Shown here: positions 8,518 through 17,058 of the stretch, piece after piece
Layout of the letters: every line of letters begins with the position of its first letter
How positions within the stretch are numbered: the stretch's first letter is position 1
NCBI RefSeq assembly: GCF_036577625.1
Contig: NZ_JARBDC010000066.1
Span: 124,001-188,000, forward strand
Reading direction: 5' to 3'
Length of the DNA stretch: 64,000 bases
Origin: Paenibacillus_AB sp036577625
Lineage (GTDB): Bacteria; Bacillota; Bacilli; Paenibacillales; NBRC-103111
Program-made: the position numbers and the translations under genes
Notes under the pieces: model-generated
The model's database searches: none
What the model saw: only the letters and a program-made list of their open reading frames with translations
What the model was told of the DNA's origin: nothing

Positions 8518-9437
8518 GGCCCGCCATCTCCTTCCGTTATGTCGAAAAAGAATTGCTCAAGCGTCCGAGGCCTTCGGCTAATGGTTCGAATGTGAACGCC
8601 GCTCGCCATGAGCAATTGATTCAGCTTGAATGAGCAATCGCCGTTCGTTCGGACGATGAGTTGGTCTTTGGAGCGCGAAACGGAAATGACCTCGGATGCT
8701 GATCTTAGAAGCTGCACCGCCCTGTCCGGTTCCGAAGTGACGATCTCTACGGTTTCCTCTCCCGAAGCAAGCAGCTGCCTGACCTCACCCTCCGCAATCA
8801 GCTTCCCTTTCCGGATAATGCCTGCCTTGGTGCATATTTGTTCGACTTCATGAAGTAGATGGCTTGAAATCAGAAAAGAGATGCCTTGCTCCGCCGCGAG
8901 CTGCGCGATCAACTCTCTGATTCCCTTCATTCCTTGCGGATCCAGTCCGTTCGTAGGTTCGTCCAGAATAATCAGCTTCGGCCGATTCAGAAGCGCGCCC
9001 GCAATGCCAAGCCGCTGCTTCATGCCAAGCGAGTAAGTACCGACTTTTTCTTTAGCCCGATCGGACAGTCCGGCGATTTCAAGTACTTCATCGATCCGCT
9101 TCCGCGTTACCCCCGGCAAAAGGTTCGCCGTCAACTTGAGATTATCATAGGCGGAAAGATACGTGTAAAAAGCCGGATTCTCAACAATGGCGCCTACAAG
9201 AGAGATAGCAGCCTTAAACTGCGATTTCAGATGAAACCCGCCAATCCTAACCTCGCCGGCATCGGGATGGACGAGGCCCATTATCATGCGGATCGTCGTT
9301 GTTTTTCCTGAACCGTTCGTGCCGAGGAACCCGTATATATCCCCTTCCTCAATTCGAAGATTCAGACGATCCACGACGGTCCTAGAACCGAAAGTTTTCG
9401 TCAATCCCCGTACGTCCAGAAGCAGCTGGTTTCCCAT
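8514..9437 (-). CDS. ABC transporter ATPase, BcrA/CcmA-like
   Basis: A 307-residue ATPase: Walker A GTNGSGKTT at 39-47, signature YSLGMKQRLGIAG, Walker B LIILDEPTNGLD, H-loop SSHLLHEVE. The extra C-terminal 80 residues are usual for the bacitracin/lantibiotic subgroup. First gene of the five-gene unit; its upstream region (9438-9600) should hold the regulator-controlled promoter, which I could not define with confidence. Confidence 0.9.
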   Translation of the reverse strand: MGNQLLLDVRGLTKTFGSRTVVDRLNLRIEEGDIYGFLGTNGSGKTTTIRMIMGLVHPDAGEVRIGGFHLKSQFKAAISLVGAIVENPAFYTYLSAYDNLKLTANLLPGVTRKRIDEVLEIAGLSDRAKEKVGTYSLGMKQRLGIAGALLNRPKLIILDEPTNGLDPQGMKGIRELIAQLAAEQGISFLISSHLLHEVEQICTKAGIIRKGKLIAEGEVRQLLASGEETVEIVTSEPDRAVQLLRSASEVISVSRSKDQLIVRTNGDCSFKLNQLLMASGVHIRTISRRPRTLEQFFFDITEGDGGP

Positions 9438-9820
9438 AAGCTTTCCCCCCGAATATCTTCGATGATAACCTTGCCTTTCATCTTAACCACTGAAAATGAA
9501 AAGCTACCTCTATAAAAATAAAAGTTTGATACTGAAATGATTAAAATTCGATAAAGTGTATTTCAGATTTTTAATTTAAGTTCAAACTTGGTCTTATCGT
9601 AAGTTGTGGTTAATCCGCCAAGCCGTTTTGGATCAGGTTTTTCCTGAATACAAGGTGTCTTCGGGGATCTTCACTCTGCTCGCCTAAAGAAACTGGTTGC
9701 TTTCGTTGGTTTATTTTTCAGTCTAATGGTTTATTTACTTTTAACAGTCGGTTCCACTATATGGGTATAAGTGATATATTTGTTACAATCAAATATTCTT
9801 AACTATTATACAGGTGCGGA
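9438..9820. other. Divergent intergenic region
   Basis: Separates the ABC operon (minus) from a solute-binding lipoprotein gene (plus). It is AT-rich near 9480-9600, contains a transposase remnant at 9598-9687, and a TTGTTA-N18-TATTAT element at 9780-9809 that would leave almost no leader before the ATG at 9821; I do not call it as a promoter. Confidence 0.4.
9598..9687 (+). mobile_element. IS110-type transposase remnant (about 30 codons)
   Basis: Translating the plus strand gives RKLWLIRQAVLDQVFPEYK, which resembles the LDQVFPE(Y/F)K segment in the N-terminal part of IS110-family transposases from Bacilli. It is flanked by stops and no other part of the element is seen, so it is a degraded fragment. 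Confidence 0.4.
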
Positions 9821-11137
9821 ATGAGGGGACATGCGTTGAAGTCGATTCTTGCTTGGATCGGGTCCGCCGCTCTTCTTTTGCCCATAGCGGGATGCGACCT
9901 TGCAATGAAAAAGCTGGAGCCTGCTGTTAAAACCGTAACGCTGTTCTCCGATGGAGCCAGCGATGAGCAGAAATTATTATGGGACAAAGCCAAACGGCTG
10001 TTCGAGGCCAAACAACCGGGCGTTACGATAGCTTATACTTATTTTAACTCCGGCGGCAATGCATTCTCGAGTGCCGCTTATCGGAAAGGAATCGAAGATT
10101 TGATCCAAAAAGGGGAGCCGCCCGATCTGGTTGCCGGGAATCCTGCTTTTTTTACCGGTACCGAAAGTCAACGGCAGGGCTTCTTTTCAGATCTTGGTTT
10201 CATTGCCAAGGGGAGCGGCGTTTCCTTAACCGATTATTTCGATCGATCATTGTTGAACAGTTTTAGCCAAGGAAGCAAGCTGCTTGCCCTGCCAACTGCC
10301 GTCAGCCCGATGATTGTCATGTATAACAAGTCTGTTTTCCAGAAGGCCGGGCTTGCCGAACCGAAACTAGATTGGACGTGGGAAGAACTGGCGGAAGCCG
10401 CCGAACGGATCGGCCATTTGGACGGAGGACAGCAAAGTAAAACGGTTTTCCCGGTTCAATTAGGAACCATGTCGACACTCTTTCTGGGCAATGGCGGAAG
10501 CGTGGTTTCACCTGACGGAACTGTGTTTACTGGTTACTTGGACGGCAAACCGACGGTCGAAGCGATTGAATGGTACGCCAAACAAGTGAAGCAAGGGCTG
10601 TTCGATACGGTCCAGGATAAGAACACGCTGAAGCAGCTGGAAAATGGGGAAGTAGGGCTCTTTGTGACTCATTACAGCCAAACCTTTTTACTGTCGCCCG
10701 CGAACAGGGAGCGGGTAGGGGTCGCAGTTGCCTCTTCTTTTTCCAAAAAAGATCGTGCCGTTTTGGGCAATTTCGCGGGCATCGGAATTTTGCAGAAGTC
10801 GAGGAACCCTGAACTGGCCTGGGACTTTATGAAATACGTCATGATGGATGACAACGAAATTAGCGAGGAGTTTTTGCACAAATTTGGTTTTGGCGTCTCC
10901 AAAAAGGTAACGCCGTCCATAGAGCGGGACCCTTTCTACAGCGTTTTGCTTTCCTCCATTCCTTATCTCCGTAAAGACGCGCATCAAGCAAACGCCGACA
11001 TCCTCAATGTGCAGACTGCGCTTCGAAAAAATCTGGAATGGATTGTGATGAACAGCTCCGATTACCAGAAAAGCTTGAGCGATCTGGCGCAATTCATGGA
11101 TGACGAATTTAAGAAATCTGGGCTCGCGGGAAAATGA
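9821..11137 (+). CDS. Family 1 extracellular solute-binding lipoprotein
   Basis: A 438-residue secreted lipoprotein: basic N-terminus, hydrophobic stretch and lipobox LPIAGC (Cys about residue 26). The rest is the family 1 sugar-binding fold, including MIVMYNKSVFQKAGL and WTWEELAEAAERI, typical of oligosaccharide ABC receptors. No permease or ATPase genes adjoin, so it is an orphan receptor or works with a distant transporter. It is transcribed away from the ABC/two-component block. The ribosome site before the ATG is weak (GGTGCGG). Confidence 0.85.
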   Translation: MRGHALKSILAWIGSAALLLPIAGCDLAMKKLEPAVKTVTLFSDGASDEQKLLWDKAKRLFEAKQPGVTIAYTYFNSGGNAFSSAAYRKGIEDLIQKGEPPDLVAGNPAFFTGTESQRQGFFSDLGFIAKGSGVSLTDYFDRSLLNSFSQGSKLLALPTAVSPMIVMYNKSVFQKAGLAEPKLDWTWEELAEAAERIGHLDGGQQSKTVFPVQLGTMSTLFLGNGGSVVSPDGTVFTGYLDGKPTVEAIEWYAKQVKQGLFDTVQDKNTLKQLENGEVGLFVTHYSQTFLLSPANRERVGVAVASSFSKKDRAVLGNFAGIGILQKSRNPELAWDFMKYVMMDDNEISEEFLHKFGFGVSKKVTPSIERDPFYSVLLSSIPYLRKDAHQANADILNVQTALRKNLEWIVMNSSDYQKSLSDLAQFMDDEFKKSGLAGK

Positions 11138-11162
11138 TCGATAATAAAGCCCATACTTCCGG

Positions 11163-11207
11163 CAAAATAAAAAGCGGAGGTCGATTCCGAAAGATCGCGC
11201 GACCTCC
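11163..11207 (-). terminator. Intrinsic terminator
   Basis: GGAGGTCG (11176-11183) pairs with CGACCTCC (11200-11207); on the minus strand the stem is followed by GCTTTTTATTTTG. It lies 53 bases beyond the HAD phosphatase stop. Confidence 0.75.
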
Positions 11208-11259
11208 TGATCCGATCCGTGAGGTAGCGCCGCTAACGCTCCAGCGGGACCATCTCCCG

Positions 11260-12093
11260 TTATTCAACTATCTTAGGTAAATCATTATCGGCAAGTAAGG
11301 ACACCGTAAATTTCTCAAGTGCAACAGCAACACCATCCTTATCATTGGATAAGGTTACGTGCTTTGCACAATGTTTCAGCTCAATTATCGCGTTTCCCAT
11401 TGCGACCGGAAATCCGCACATATGGAATAAGCCTAAATCGTTAAAATCATCCCCGAATACCATTACATTTTCCGATTTCACTCCGATATCGCTTAACAAC
11501 CATTGCACGGCTTTTTCCTTTGAGGCTGATTTATGCATGATTTGAACCAATACTCCTTCATCGGTTGCGAGCACGTTCACATGGTCACCGAATTGCTCGA
11601 ATATATCCTTCCATGTGCTGCAACCTAGAACCAATATTTTGGTCGGGGACAGTGAACTAATAAAATCTTTATCAACAACCTGGGGCTTCGGGTCATTCGA
11701 GCGAATACCTAATCGGGCACATTGGGAGTCAGGAACCGGTCTAGACGTATACCATGAATCATTAACCTCGTATGAGATTATCGATTGAGGTACTCGTAAC
11801 TCGATGAATTTGGTAATCTGTTGGCTAATTTCCATAGGGATACTAATGTGCCGCTCATTTTGCTTAGATTTGCATGCAATTAAAGCACCGTTGTAATAAA
11901 CCATGTAGTCTACAAAAGGGAACTTCTTCAAAAATTGATTAGCCGCTCTAGGCGGCCGCGCCGTGGCAATAATAATATGAATACCAGAATCAAAACATCT
12001 TTTAACCGCCCGATAATTCCTGGGAGATATCGATTTATCGCTACCGAGCAAGGTTCCGTCCAAGTCCAGTACAATTGCCTGAATATCAGACAT
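11260..12093 (-). CDS. Cof-type HAD-IIB phosphatase
   Basis: A 277-residue cytosolic phosphatase of the haloacid dehalogenase superfamily. Motif I is LDLDGTLLG near residue 10, motif II is the Thr in IIIATARP, and motif IV is VMVFGDDFNDLGLF with the acidic metal ligands. The large C2-type cap lies between. Relatives dephosphorylate sugar phosphates and similar small metabolites. The start is the ATG with GGGGAGGA before it, not the upstream in-frame ATG. It ends at a strong terminator. Confidence 0.88.
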   Translation of the reverse strand: MSDIQAIVLDLDGTLLGSDKSISPRNYRAVKRCFDSGIHIIIATARPPRAANQFLKKFPFVDYMVYYNGALIACKSKQNERHISIPMEISQQITKFIELRVPQSIISYEVNDSWYTSRPVPDSQCARLGIRSNDPKPQVVDKDFISSLSPTKILVLGCSTWKDIFEQFGDHVNVLATDEGVLVQIMHKSASKEKAVQWLLSDIGVKSENVMVFGDDFNDLGLFHMCGFPVAMGNAIIELKHCAKHVTLSNDKDGVAVALEKFTVSLLADNDLPKIVE

Positions 12094-12171
12094 CCAGATC
12101 CTCCCCACAAAAAAAGCTAAATTGGCAAAATCATACTGCTTCATGAAGGTGTCGTCAACAGTAAAGTCGTA

Positions 12172-12351
12172 TCATTCTGTCTGTTGCGTCAATAAACGAA
12201 AAGGAGCTTGCCGCACGGCAAAATTAAATATCCCCATCTTCAGATGATCAACGGAAAGATAGGGAACTTTATATTTTTCAAGTAAATTTTGAGCCATAAA
12301 TGTTTTACCGGTTTGACTGTTGCCGCCTATTAAAATTACCAAATAATCCAC
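12172..12351 (-). pseudogene. Truncated P-loop (2-phosphoglycerate kinase-like) fragment
   Basis: A GTG-started ORF of 59 codons encodes VDYLVILIGGNSQTGKT followed by YLSVDHLKMG. This is the Walker A region and next strand of a family annotated as 2-phosphoglycerate kinase/AAA-like ATPases, normally 180 residues or more. The reading then diverges and stops, so only the N-terminal third remains. It starts 24 bases after a small ORF on the same strand. Confidence 0.55.
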
Positions 12352-12375
12352 CCCTTGTATTAACCGGTAGTCGAA

Positions 12376-12567
12376 TCATCTACCTGTTTCTGCATGGTAA
12401 AATTCCATATACGTAAATTGGCTTGCTTCGATCGGAACTTTTTTTTCCCAGCTTTGTCTGAAAAAAATGTTTTCTCGATATGTTGTGTAGTGTATAGCGA
12501 ATTCTCTATGGTTAGCTTTTACTATCTCAAACTCTTCATCTAGAATGTATTGTGAACCAATTGACAT
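12376..12567 (-). CDS. Small hypothetical protein (63 aa)
   Basis: A 63-residue acidic, aromatic-rich protein with a good ribosome site (AAGGGGCAGG before the ATG). No recognised domain. It precedes the truncated P-loop kinase by 24 bases, so the two once formed an operon. It may itself be the remainder of a longer gene. Confidence 0.4.
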   Translation of the reverse strand: MSIGSQYILDEEFEIVKANHREFAIHYTTYRENIFFRQSWEKKVPIEASQFTYMEFYHAETGR

Positions 12568-12610
12568 TTCCTGCCCCTTAACTCATGACCTTATTTCAAC
12601 GCTTGCTTCC

Positions 12611-12670
12611 AGGCCGCCGATCGATCCGACGGCAGCCTCATGATTGAGCTCTTGTAACCGTTACGTTAAT
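12611..12670. repeat. Dispersed hairpin repeat, copy 2
   Basis: AGGCcGCCG / CGGCaGCCT hairpin followed by ttgagctcttgtaaccgttacgttaa, the same order of modules as the copy at 25622. It lies just downstream of the DUF4850 lipoprotein gene. Confidence 0.5.
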
Positions 12671-12707
12671 GATCTTTCATCAGCAGCTTGAAGAGGGGGA
12701 ACCCGGC

Positions 12708-13643
12708 TTATTTCAAGGAATCGGGGTGCAGCGCCACAAACAGATTCAATATTGCGGTTGCCGTCGCCTTGGCCGAGGCCGGCAGTTGAATTTCCTCGGA
12801 ACGGAATACACCGCTCCCGCCGCCATGCTCCTGATAAGCAACACCGTGAAGAGCGTATCTGCGCTTCTCCGTCTGCTTGCGGTAAGCCGCTAGATTCGGT
12901 GTGAGCATGGTCCGTTCGATGATCTCGGGCCGCGGGCTCACTTCATATCCCTGTTCCTCCGCCCATGCTTTCAGTTTCGGAAAATAAGCGCCGATATTCG
13001 GAATAAGGCAGCCCTGGCAGCCTCCCTGATCAAAGTAATCGATGAATTGCTCGGGGTCGTCCGGATGAACCAGACGAATGCCATGAGACCCATTGGCACC
13101 GACATCAGCCGATAACAAGTTCCAATCCTTGGGTGCCAATAGCAGTACGCCATGCTCGTTATCCCCCAAATTCATCCAGTAAGCGGCCAACGACTTGCGA
13201 AGCCCTGAAGGAATCACGTAGGATTCGACCTTGATCGGCTTTTGCGGGGCAAGCGTGGGCGGGCCATTGGGGCCATCGAGTCCATAATTTGCCCGGATGC
13301 AGCGCAGAGGTAGCCGGACCGTCTGAGCCCCCTTGCCAAATTCGGAAGTTCCGCAGAGCTCCAATCGATTCGGTTGCGGTTCAAGATCAGACGTCGAACG
13401 GTCCGACACGGACGGCGAAGGTTCGGCCACCGGCTCATCGGACGGCGGTGTTTGAGGTGCGGTAATTGACACATCGACTGGTAGGGTCAGCTGCGATGCA
13501 AGCGACCCGCCTTTTTCCGTCGTATCCGAAGTCCTGGGTGCTGTTGTCGTTGCTGCCGGGCCAGTCTCATCGCTGCACGCGGTAATCACGGCCAAGATCA
13601 GAAGTCCGAAGAACATTATGATGATTTTAAGTTGAGACTTCAT
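12708..13643 (-). CDS. DUF4850-type lipoprotein
   Basis: A 311-residue lipoprotein: signal peptide MKSQLKIIIMFFGLLILAV with lipobox ITAC at about 20-23, then a Thr/Pro/Ser-rich linker to about residue 90. The folded part contains the block DVGANGSHGIRL...FDQGGCQGCLI, followed by AYFPKLKAWAEEQGY, which I associate with the DUF4850 family of unknown function; the CxxC pair may be a disulfide or metal site. Start supported by AGGAGATTAAC upstream. The product should sit on the outer face of the membrane. Confidence 0.7.
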   Translation of the reverse strand: MKSQLKIIIMFFGLLILAVITACSDETGPAATTTAPRTSDTTEKGGSLASQLTLPVDVSITAPQTPPSDEPVAEPSPSVSDRSTSDLEPQPNRLELCGTSEFGKGAQTVRLPLRCIRANYGLDGPNGPPTLAPQKPIKVESYVIPSGLRKSLAAYWMNLGDNEHGVLLLAPKDWNLLSADVGANGSHGIRLVHPDDPEQFIDYFDQGGCQGCLIPNIGAYFPKLKAWAEEQGYEVSPRPEIIERTMLTPNLAAYRKQTEKRRYALHGVAYQEHGGGSGVFRSEEIQLPASAKATATAILNLFVALHPDSLK

Positions 13644-13674
13644 TTCATGTTAATCTCCTGTTTATTAGAATCTG

Positions 13675-14181
13675 TCAGCGAAGCCGCCGAATAGCTTTCG
13701 TTCCCCTATCGGGAATCGTTAAGATGAATTTTTGCCGAGAACCTCCCTCGGGACCATTTGGGACTAACTCGTTCGAGGGGATAAACCCGAACTTTTGATA
13801 CAGGCTTCTTGCGGCTTTACCGTCAGGGATATCGTCCCCAAAGGTTATAACTGACACTTCTGAAGAAGGCCGAACTAGACTTAGTACGTGATTAAGCAAT
13901 ACCGTTGCCACGCCCCTCCCCCTCGATTGGGATGAAACCGACAGCCACCCTATTTTGTAGAACGGTGCATTTGAAGAGGAAAACAACACGCCGCCAAGTA
14001 AGTTTGAACCTGGTGAACCGTTATTCTCTCGTACACAATAAGCAGAACCTCTATTTATATTTTTCTCTAATGCGTCAATAAAATGGGGGTTATCCAACAT
14101 GGGACCAAATAGGTACTCTACTTCTGCGGCTAGTTCTAACCATCCCTGTATGTCTTCCTTTGTTGCGTTCACGACATCCAT
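13675..14181 (-). CDS. GNAT-family N-acetyltransferase
   Basis: A 168-residue acetyltransferase of the GNAT fold. The acetyl-CoA pyrophosphate loop is seen as SQSRGRGVATVLLNHVL (Q/R-x-x-G-x-G/A pattern) after the strand KIGWLSV, and ARSLYQKFGFIPS is the usual C-terminal motif. Start chosen at the ATG preceded by GAAGGGAG; the longer reading adds seven codons. Substrate unknown. Confidence 0.8.
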   Translation of the reverse strand: MDVVNATKEDIQGWLELAAEVEYLFGPMLDNPHFIDALEKNINRGSAYCVRENNGSPGSNLLGGVLFSSSNAPFYKIGWLSVSSQSRGRGVATVLLNHVLSLVRPSSEVSVITFGDDIPDGKAARSLYQKFGFIPSNELVPNGPEGGSRQKFILTIPDRGTKAIRRLR

Positions 14182-14231
14182 CGTTTTACTCCCTTCAAGC
14201 ACTCAACCATTACCTAATATTACCACACATT

Positions 14232-14270
14232 CCTGCCCGTTTGGTGAGCGAGGTAGCCGATCGATTCGCA
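14232..14270. repeat. Dispersed repeat, short variant
   Basis: cctgcccgtttggtgagcgagg then tagccgatcgat: variant arm shared with 16507 and 31608 (cctgcccgtta..gagcgaggc.gcc). Sits in the gap between the Nudix pseudogene and the acetyltransferase. Confidence 0.4.
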
Positions 14271-14312
14271 TGCTGCCCCGTGCCCGTAGTGCAGCCGCGG
14301 GCAGTAAGCAAT

Positions 14313-14768
14313 TTACTCTTCATCGTAATTTTTTCTTACTACGATATGCGACACAGACTCAACTCTTTCACTGATATAATCCAGTATTCCCTCGGGTTAT
14401 AAAGGTCTCTGTTTCAATTGACCCACAGTACGCCAAGTTAATTTAATGCCTTCATGTTCGCTGTGACTTATTGAATCCGAGACGTGCGTGTCATCAATGG
14501 AACCCCAGTGCAAAATCGTGCAATCATGCCTCTTTCTCCCGTCAAATTCAACAATGCTTTCGTTCAGGCATGCAAGCGTACCAATTTCCGATTGCAAGTT
14601 GAATTCTTCAACCAACTCTCTTTTAATGGCCTCAGCGGCAGTTTCTCCAAATTCAACGCCACCGCCGGGAAAGCGATAAAACGACTCTTCGCTGTCACAT
14701 TGGACCAATACAGCTGAACCGTCCTTACGAACGATAATTCCCTCGGCTCTTAGTAAGGGTCGATTCAA
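14313..14768 (-). pseudogene. Nudix hydrolase with in-frame stop near its C-terminus
   Basis: Nudix box GGGVEFGETAAEAIKREL followed by VEEF matches Gx5Ex7REUxEE, so the encoded fold is a nucleoside-diphosphate-X hydrolase. The family-like N-terminus LNRPLLRAEGIIVRK begins at a TTG (14768) with GGGGGG before it; an upstream ATG at 14888 overlapping the previous stop would add an unrelated 40-residue lead. The frame stops with TAA at 14397-14399, but the same frame continues PEGILDYISERV... for 27 more codons to 14313, exactly where relatives read LYPEGI. A Tyr codon has probably become TAA. Confidence 0.7.
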
Positions 14769-14887
14769 AGTAATCCCCCCCGTTTCGACAAGAAAATAGT
14801 TACGTTCTTTTTTGTATTGGCGGCATCCTGAACTTGAACATCGTTTATCGTATAAATGGATACCCGCTATTCCAAAAGAGTTCTTCA

Positions 14888-15661
14888 TTAGACATCGAGT
14901 GCCTCAATAATAGAAATATTGTGCGCAGCAACATAGTTTCTTACAATTTTTGCCGCAATTTCATATGCCTGCTTGGTCATATACTTCATGTAGGCGTCCA
15001 TCCCTACAGCATCAAAGTCCGTTGTCGCCCAAAATTGTGCTTCACTTTCTTCGGAAACTTCATGAGGAGGAAATGCCGGATGCGCATATAATGACTCACT
15101 CAATACTATAGCCAATCCTTCAAACACTAAATAATCCCGCATGCTATACGGTATCGCCTCGCCAAAGCCGTGTGCTGTTGCCTGAGGTTTTTGAACCATA
15201 CGCACGGTATGACTGTATTCATGTGCAATGTTTCGTTTTAGCCGCCAAGGGGCCAGTTCATCGCATCGTATACAAAGGAGGATTTTACCAGGGGCGAAAC
15301 AAGCTCCTCCTCCTTTTGATTCGATCGCAGGGAAAATATGAACAGTAATGTCTTCAACGGGGGATGGCAATAGTCGGATTACGTGATTAACGGTATCGTA
15401 CGCCATTTGGGTTATGTCTATATCAATAAGTTTTTGAAACGACTGATCGCGATTAGGATCTTTAACAAAAGGCTTGATCGCGTTTTTAATACTGCCTTGT
15501 ATCATCCATCGGAATGGTTCGTTAGCGGAAAGTTCCTCGGATAATTCATCCAAGTATTTCGATAAAGTCGCCTCATCCATATTAATGAATTTCGGAATGT
15601 AGTTTTGAATATTTATAGACGTTGAAACCACCACCTTCTTTGTGGAAAATAACCGAAACAA
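14888..15661 (-). CDS. DUF2268-type predicted zinc protease, 5' end disturbed
   Basis: A 257-residue product with the gluzincin-type zinc motif HEYSH at residues 147-151 and a downstream Glu in VFEGLAIVLSE. These fit the DUF2268 family of predicted Zn-dependent proteases. The first 20 or so residues read through the end of an IS remnant (VFHKEGG region in another frame), so the native start is uncertain or lost; an internal Met at about 28 lacks a ribosome site. The stop overlaps the ATG at 14888. Confidence 0.65.
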   Translation of the reverse strand: MFRLFSTKKVVVSTSINIQNYIPKFINMDEATLSKYLDELSEELSANEPFRWMIQGSIKNAIKPFVKDPNRDQSFQKLIDIDITQMAYDTVNHVIRLLPSPVEDITVHIFPAIESKGGGACFAPGKILLCIRCDELAPWRLKRNIAHEYSHTVRMVQKPQATAHGFGEAIPYSMRDYLVFEGLAIVLSESLYAHPAFPPHEVSEESEAQFWATTDFDAVGMDAYMKYMTKQAYEIAAKIVRNYVAAHNISIIEALDV

Positions 15662-15664
15662 TGG

Positions 15665-15935
15665 CCAACTGTTCTTCGGTCAGTTCCGTGCATTGCTGCA
15701 CGTTCCCATCCGCCGACTTGTACTCCACGAGATGGAGTCGCTGGAGCTGTTCTCGCACCTCGCGCCATGTGCGGCCGGTTTGGTTCTCGACGACACGGAT
15801 CAGCATGAGCGCCAGCCAGCATAACATCACATGAGCGCGGATGCGGTCTTCCTTGCGATGGTAGACGGGACGAAGCTCCAACGATTGCTTAAGCGTCCGG
15901 AAGGCGGCTTCCACCTTTAGCAGTTGCTTGTATAT
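15665..15935 (-). mobile_element. IS4/IS1634-type transposase C-terminal remnant
   Basis: The minus strand encodes YKQLLKVEAAFRTLKQSLEL then PVYHRKEDRIRAHVMLCWLAL, the Y-(2)-R-(3)-E-(6)-K-like C-terminal signature of IS4/IS1634 DDE transposases. The N-terminal two thirds are missing: upstream of about 15935 the sequence is the antisense of a toxin-gene tail. On the other side it abuts the DUF2268 gene. It therefore marks a deletion or insertion junction. Confidence 0.7.
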
Positions 15936-16043
15936 GATTATTGTGGAACTTATGTTATAGTCCTCTCTGTTTTTACTTACCAAACTAACGGGAGGATAGT
16001 TGAACAAATAAAAGAAGTATTACTAAGAACAAAATTTAAATAG
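15936..16043 (+). pseudogene. C-terminal tail of a probable polymorphic toxin
   Basis: The plus strand has a 35-codon open stretch with no start, ending GRIVEQIKEVLLRTKFK-stop at 16041-16043. It runs right up to the transposase remnant. A gene with an excellent ribosome site for an Imm22 immunity protein starts 24 bases later. Position (immediately 5' of an immunity gene) and AT-rich composition fit the last residues of the cognate toxin, whose body has been removed. The toxin class cannot be named from this tail. Confidence 0.5.
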
Positions 16044-16067
16044 CTAGATTTTGGGAGGTATCGCTTT

Positions 16068-16445
16068 ATGGAACAAGAAGGATATGTATCTTTATGGGTA
16101 GGTAAATTTAAATCGAATAAAGACCTTCAAGATTATCTTTCAATTGCTTACACTGAAGATGGAGATGCTATACCATCAAGATTTGAACAGGACTTTAGCA
16201 TCGATTATTATGACGAGGATTTCAGGGAAGCTGAATATTTTGATGGAGAATTAAACCATTTTCCAATGCTATTAGAAGGCTGTTCATACGATGATATCGT
16301 TATTCCAAATTTTGTGAAAACACAAGGAGAAACTTTAAATTATAGCGTTAATAGCATTATTTTACTTTACAATTTTCGATACAGTGAAAAGATACATAAT
16401 CATTTGAGCCACGTTAAATACATAGGAAATGTTAAGTATAAATAG
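16068..16445 (+). CDS. Immunity protein 22 (Imm22) family protein
   Basis: A 125-residue acidic cytosolic protein. The opening GYVSLWVGKFKSNKDLQDYL, the YTEDGDAIPSRF block and DYYDEDFREAEYF are characteristic of Imm22 (PF14112, formerly DUF4284), an immunity family of contact-dependent and polymorphic toxin systems. Ribosome site GGGAGG ten bases before the ATG. Its coding sequence is much more AT-rich than flanking genes, suggesting acquisition. The toxin is reduced to a 35-codon tail directly upstream, so this is an orphan immunity gene. Confidence 0.75.
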   Translation: MEQEGYVSLWVGKFKSNKDLQDYLSIAYTEDGDAIPSRFEQDFSIDYYDEDFREAEYFDGELNHFPMLLEGCSYDDIVIPNFVKTQGETLNYSVNSIILLYNFRYSEKIHNHLSHVKYIGNVKYK

Positions 16446-16506
16446 CCAGATTTTAAAACTTTAGGTTATCTTAATATGTCTGGGCGATCTACATTCATCA
16501 TACAAG

Positions 16507-16543
16507 CCTGCCCGTTAAATGAGCGAGGCCGCCGTATCGTTGC
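16507..16543. repeat. Dispersed repeat, short variant
   Basis: cctgcccgttaaatgagcga then ggccgccgtatcgttgca: same arm as at 14232 and 31608. Lies in the gap after the Imm22 gene. Confidence 0.45.
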
Positions 16544-16622
16544 AATATAATTAGAAATCGAAGCTATCTGTAACGGCAAGTTTTTACGTCCACTATGTGC
16601 AGGTACCTGTTCCGAACCCAGC

Positions 16623-17050
16623 TTACAGATGCGATCCGCCGGTCGCATCCAACATTTGTCCCGTTACCCAACGGCCGTCCGGTGACGCGACGAAGGCAAC
16701 GATGTCCGCGATATCTGAAGGTTCTCCGATACGTCCAAGCGCGGACATCCCTTCGGCAAATTTACGACCTTCGGGCGTGGGCAGCCACGACGCGTTAACG
16801 TCAGTATCGACGATGCCAGGCATGACTGCATTCACGGTGATACCCCGCGGACCCAGAAGCTGAGCCAGGTGCAAGGTGAATGTATTGAGGGCGCCTTTTG
16901 TCAGGTTGTAGGTCATGATATGCGGATAGGCAATACGTGTCACTCCGGACGAGATATTGATAATGCGACCGCCGTCCCGCAGGCGTCCGAGCGATTGCTG
17001 AACGAGAAAAAACGGCGCCTTGACATAGGGGAGGGTCAAGTGGATCTCGA
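16623..17050 (-). pseudogene. Short-chain dehydrogenase, N-terminus missing
   Basis: Encodes the second half of a classical SDR: VKAPFFLVQQSLGRLRDGGR, the catalytic Ser in INISSGVTRIA, Tyr and Lys in YNLTKGA, PGIVDTDVNA and the C-terminal GRWVTGQMLDATGGS. The Rossmann TGxxxGxG and NNAG motifs are absent: upstream of about 17050 the sequence belongs to the MerR gene. A deletion has joined the two, so the enzyme cannot bind NAD(P) and is almost certainly dead. Confidence 0.75.
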
Positions 17051-17058
17051 AACCTGTT

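Noticed and set aside
9780..9809. TTGTTA-N18-TATTAT promoter for the binding-protein gene
   Set aside because: It would leave only a few bases of leader and no room for a ribosome site; the true promoter is probably further upstream.
11260..11275. Another repeat arm (ttcaactatctta)
   Set aside because: These bases encode the last codons of the HAD phosphatase and match the repeat only by chance over about ten bases.
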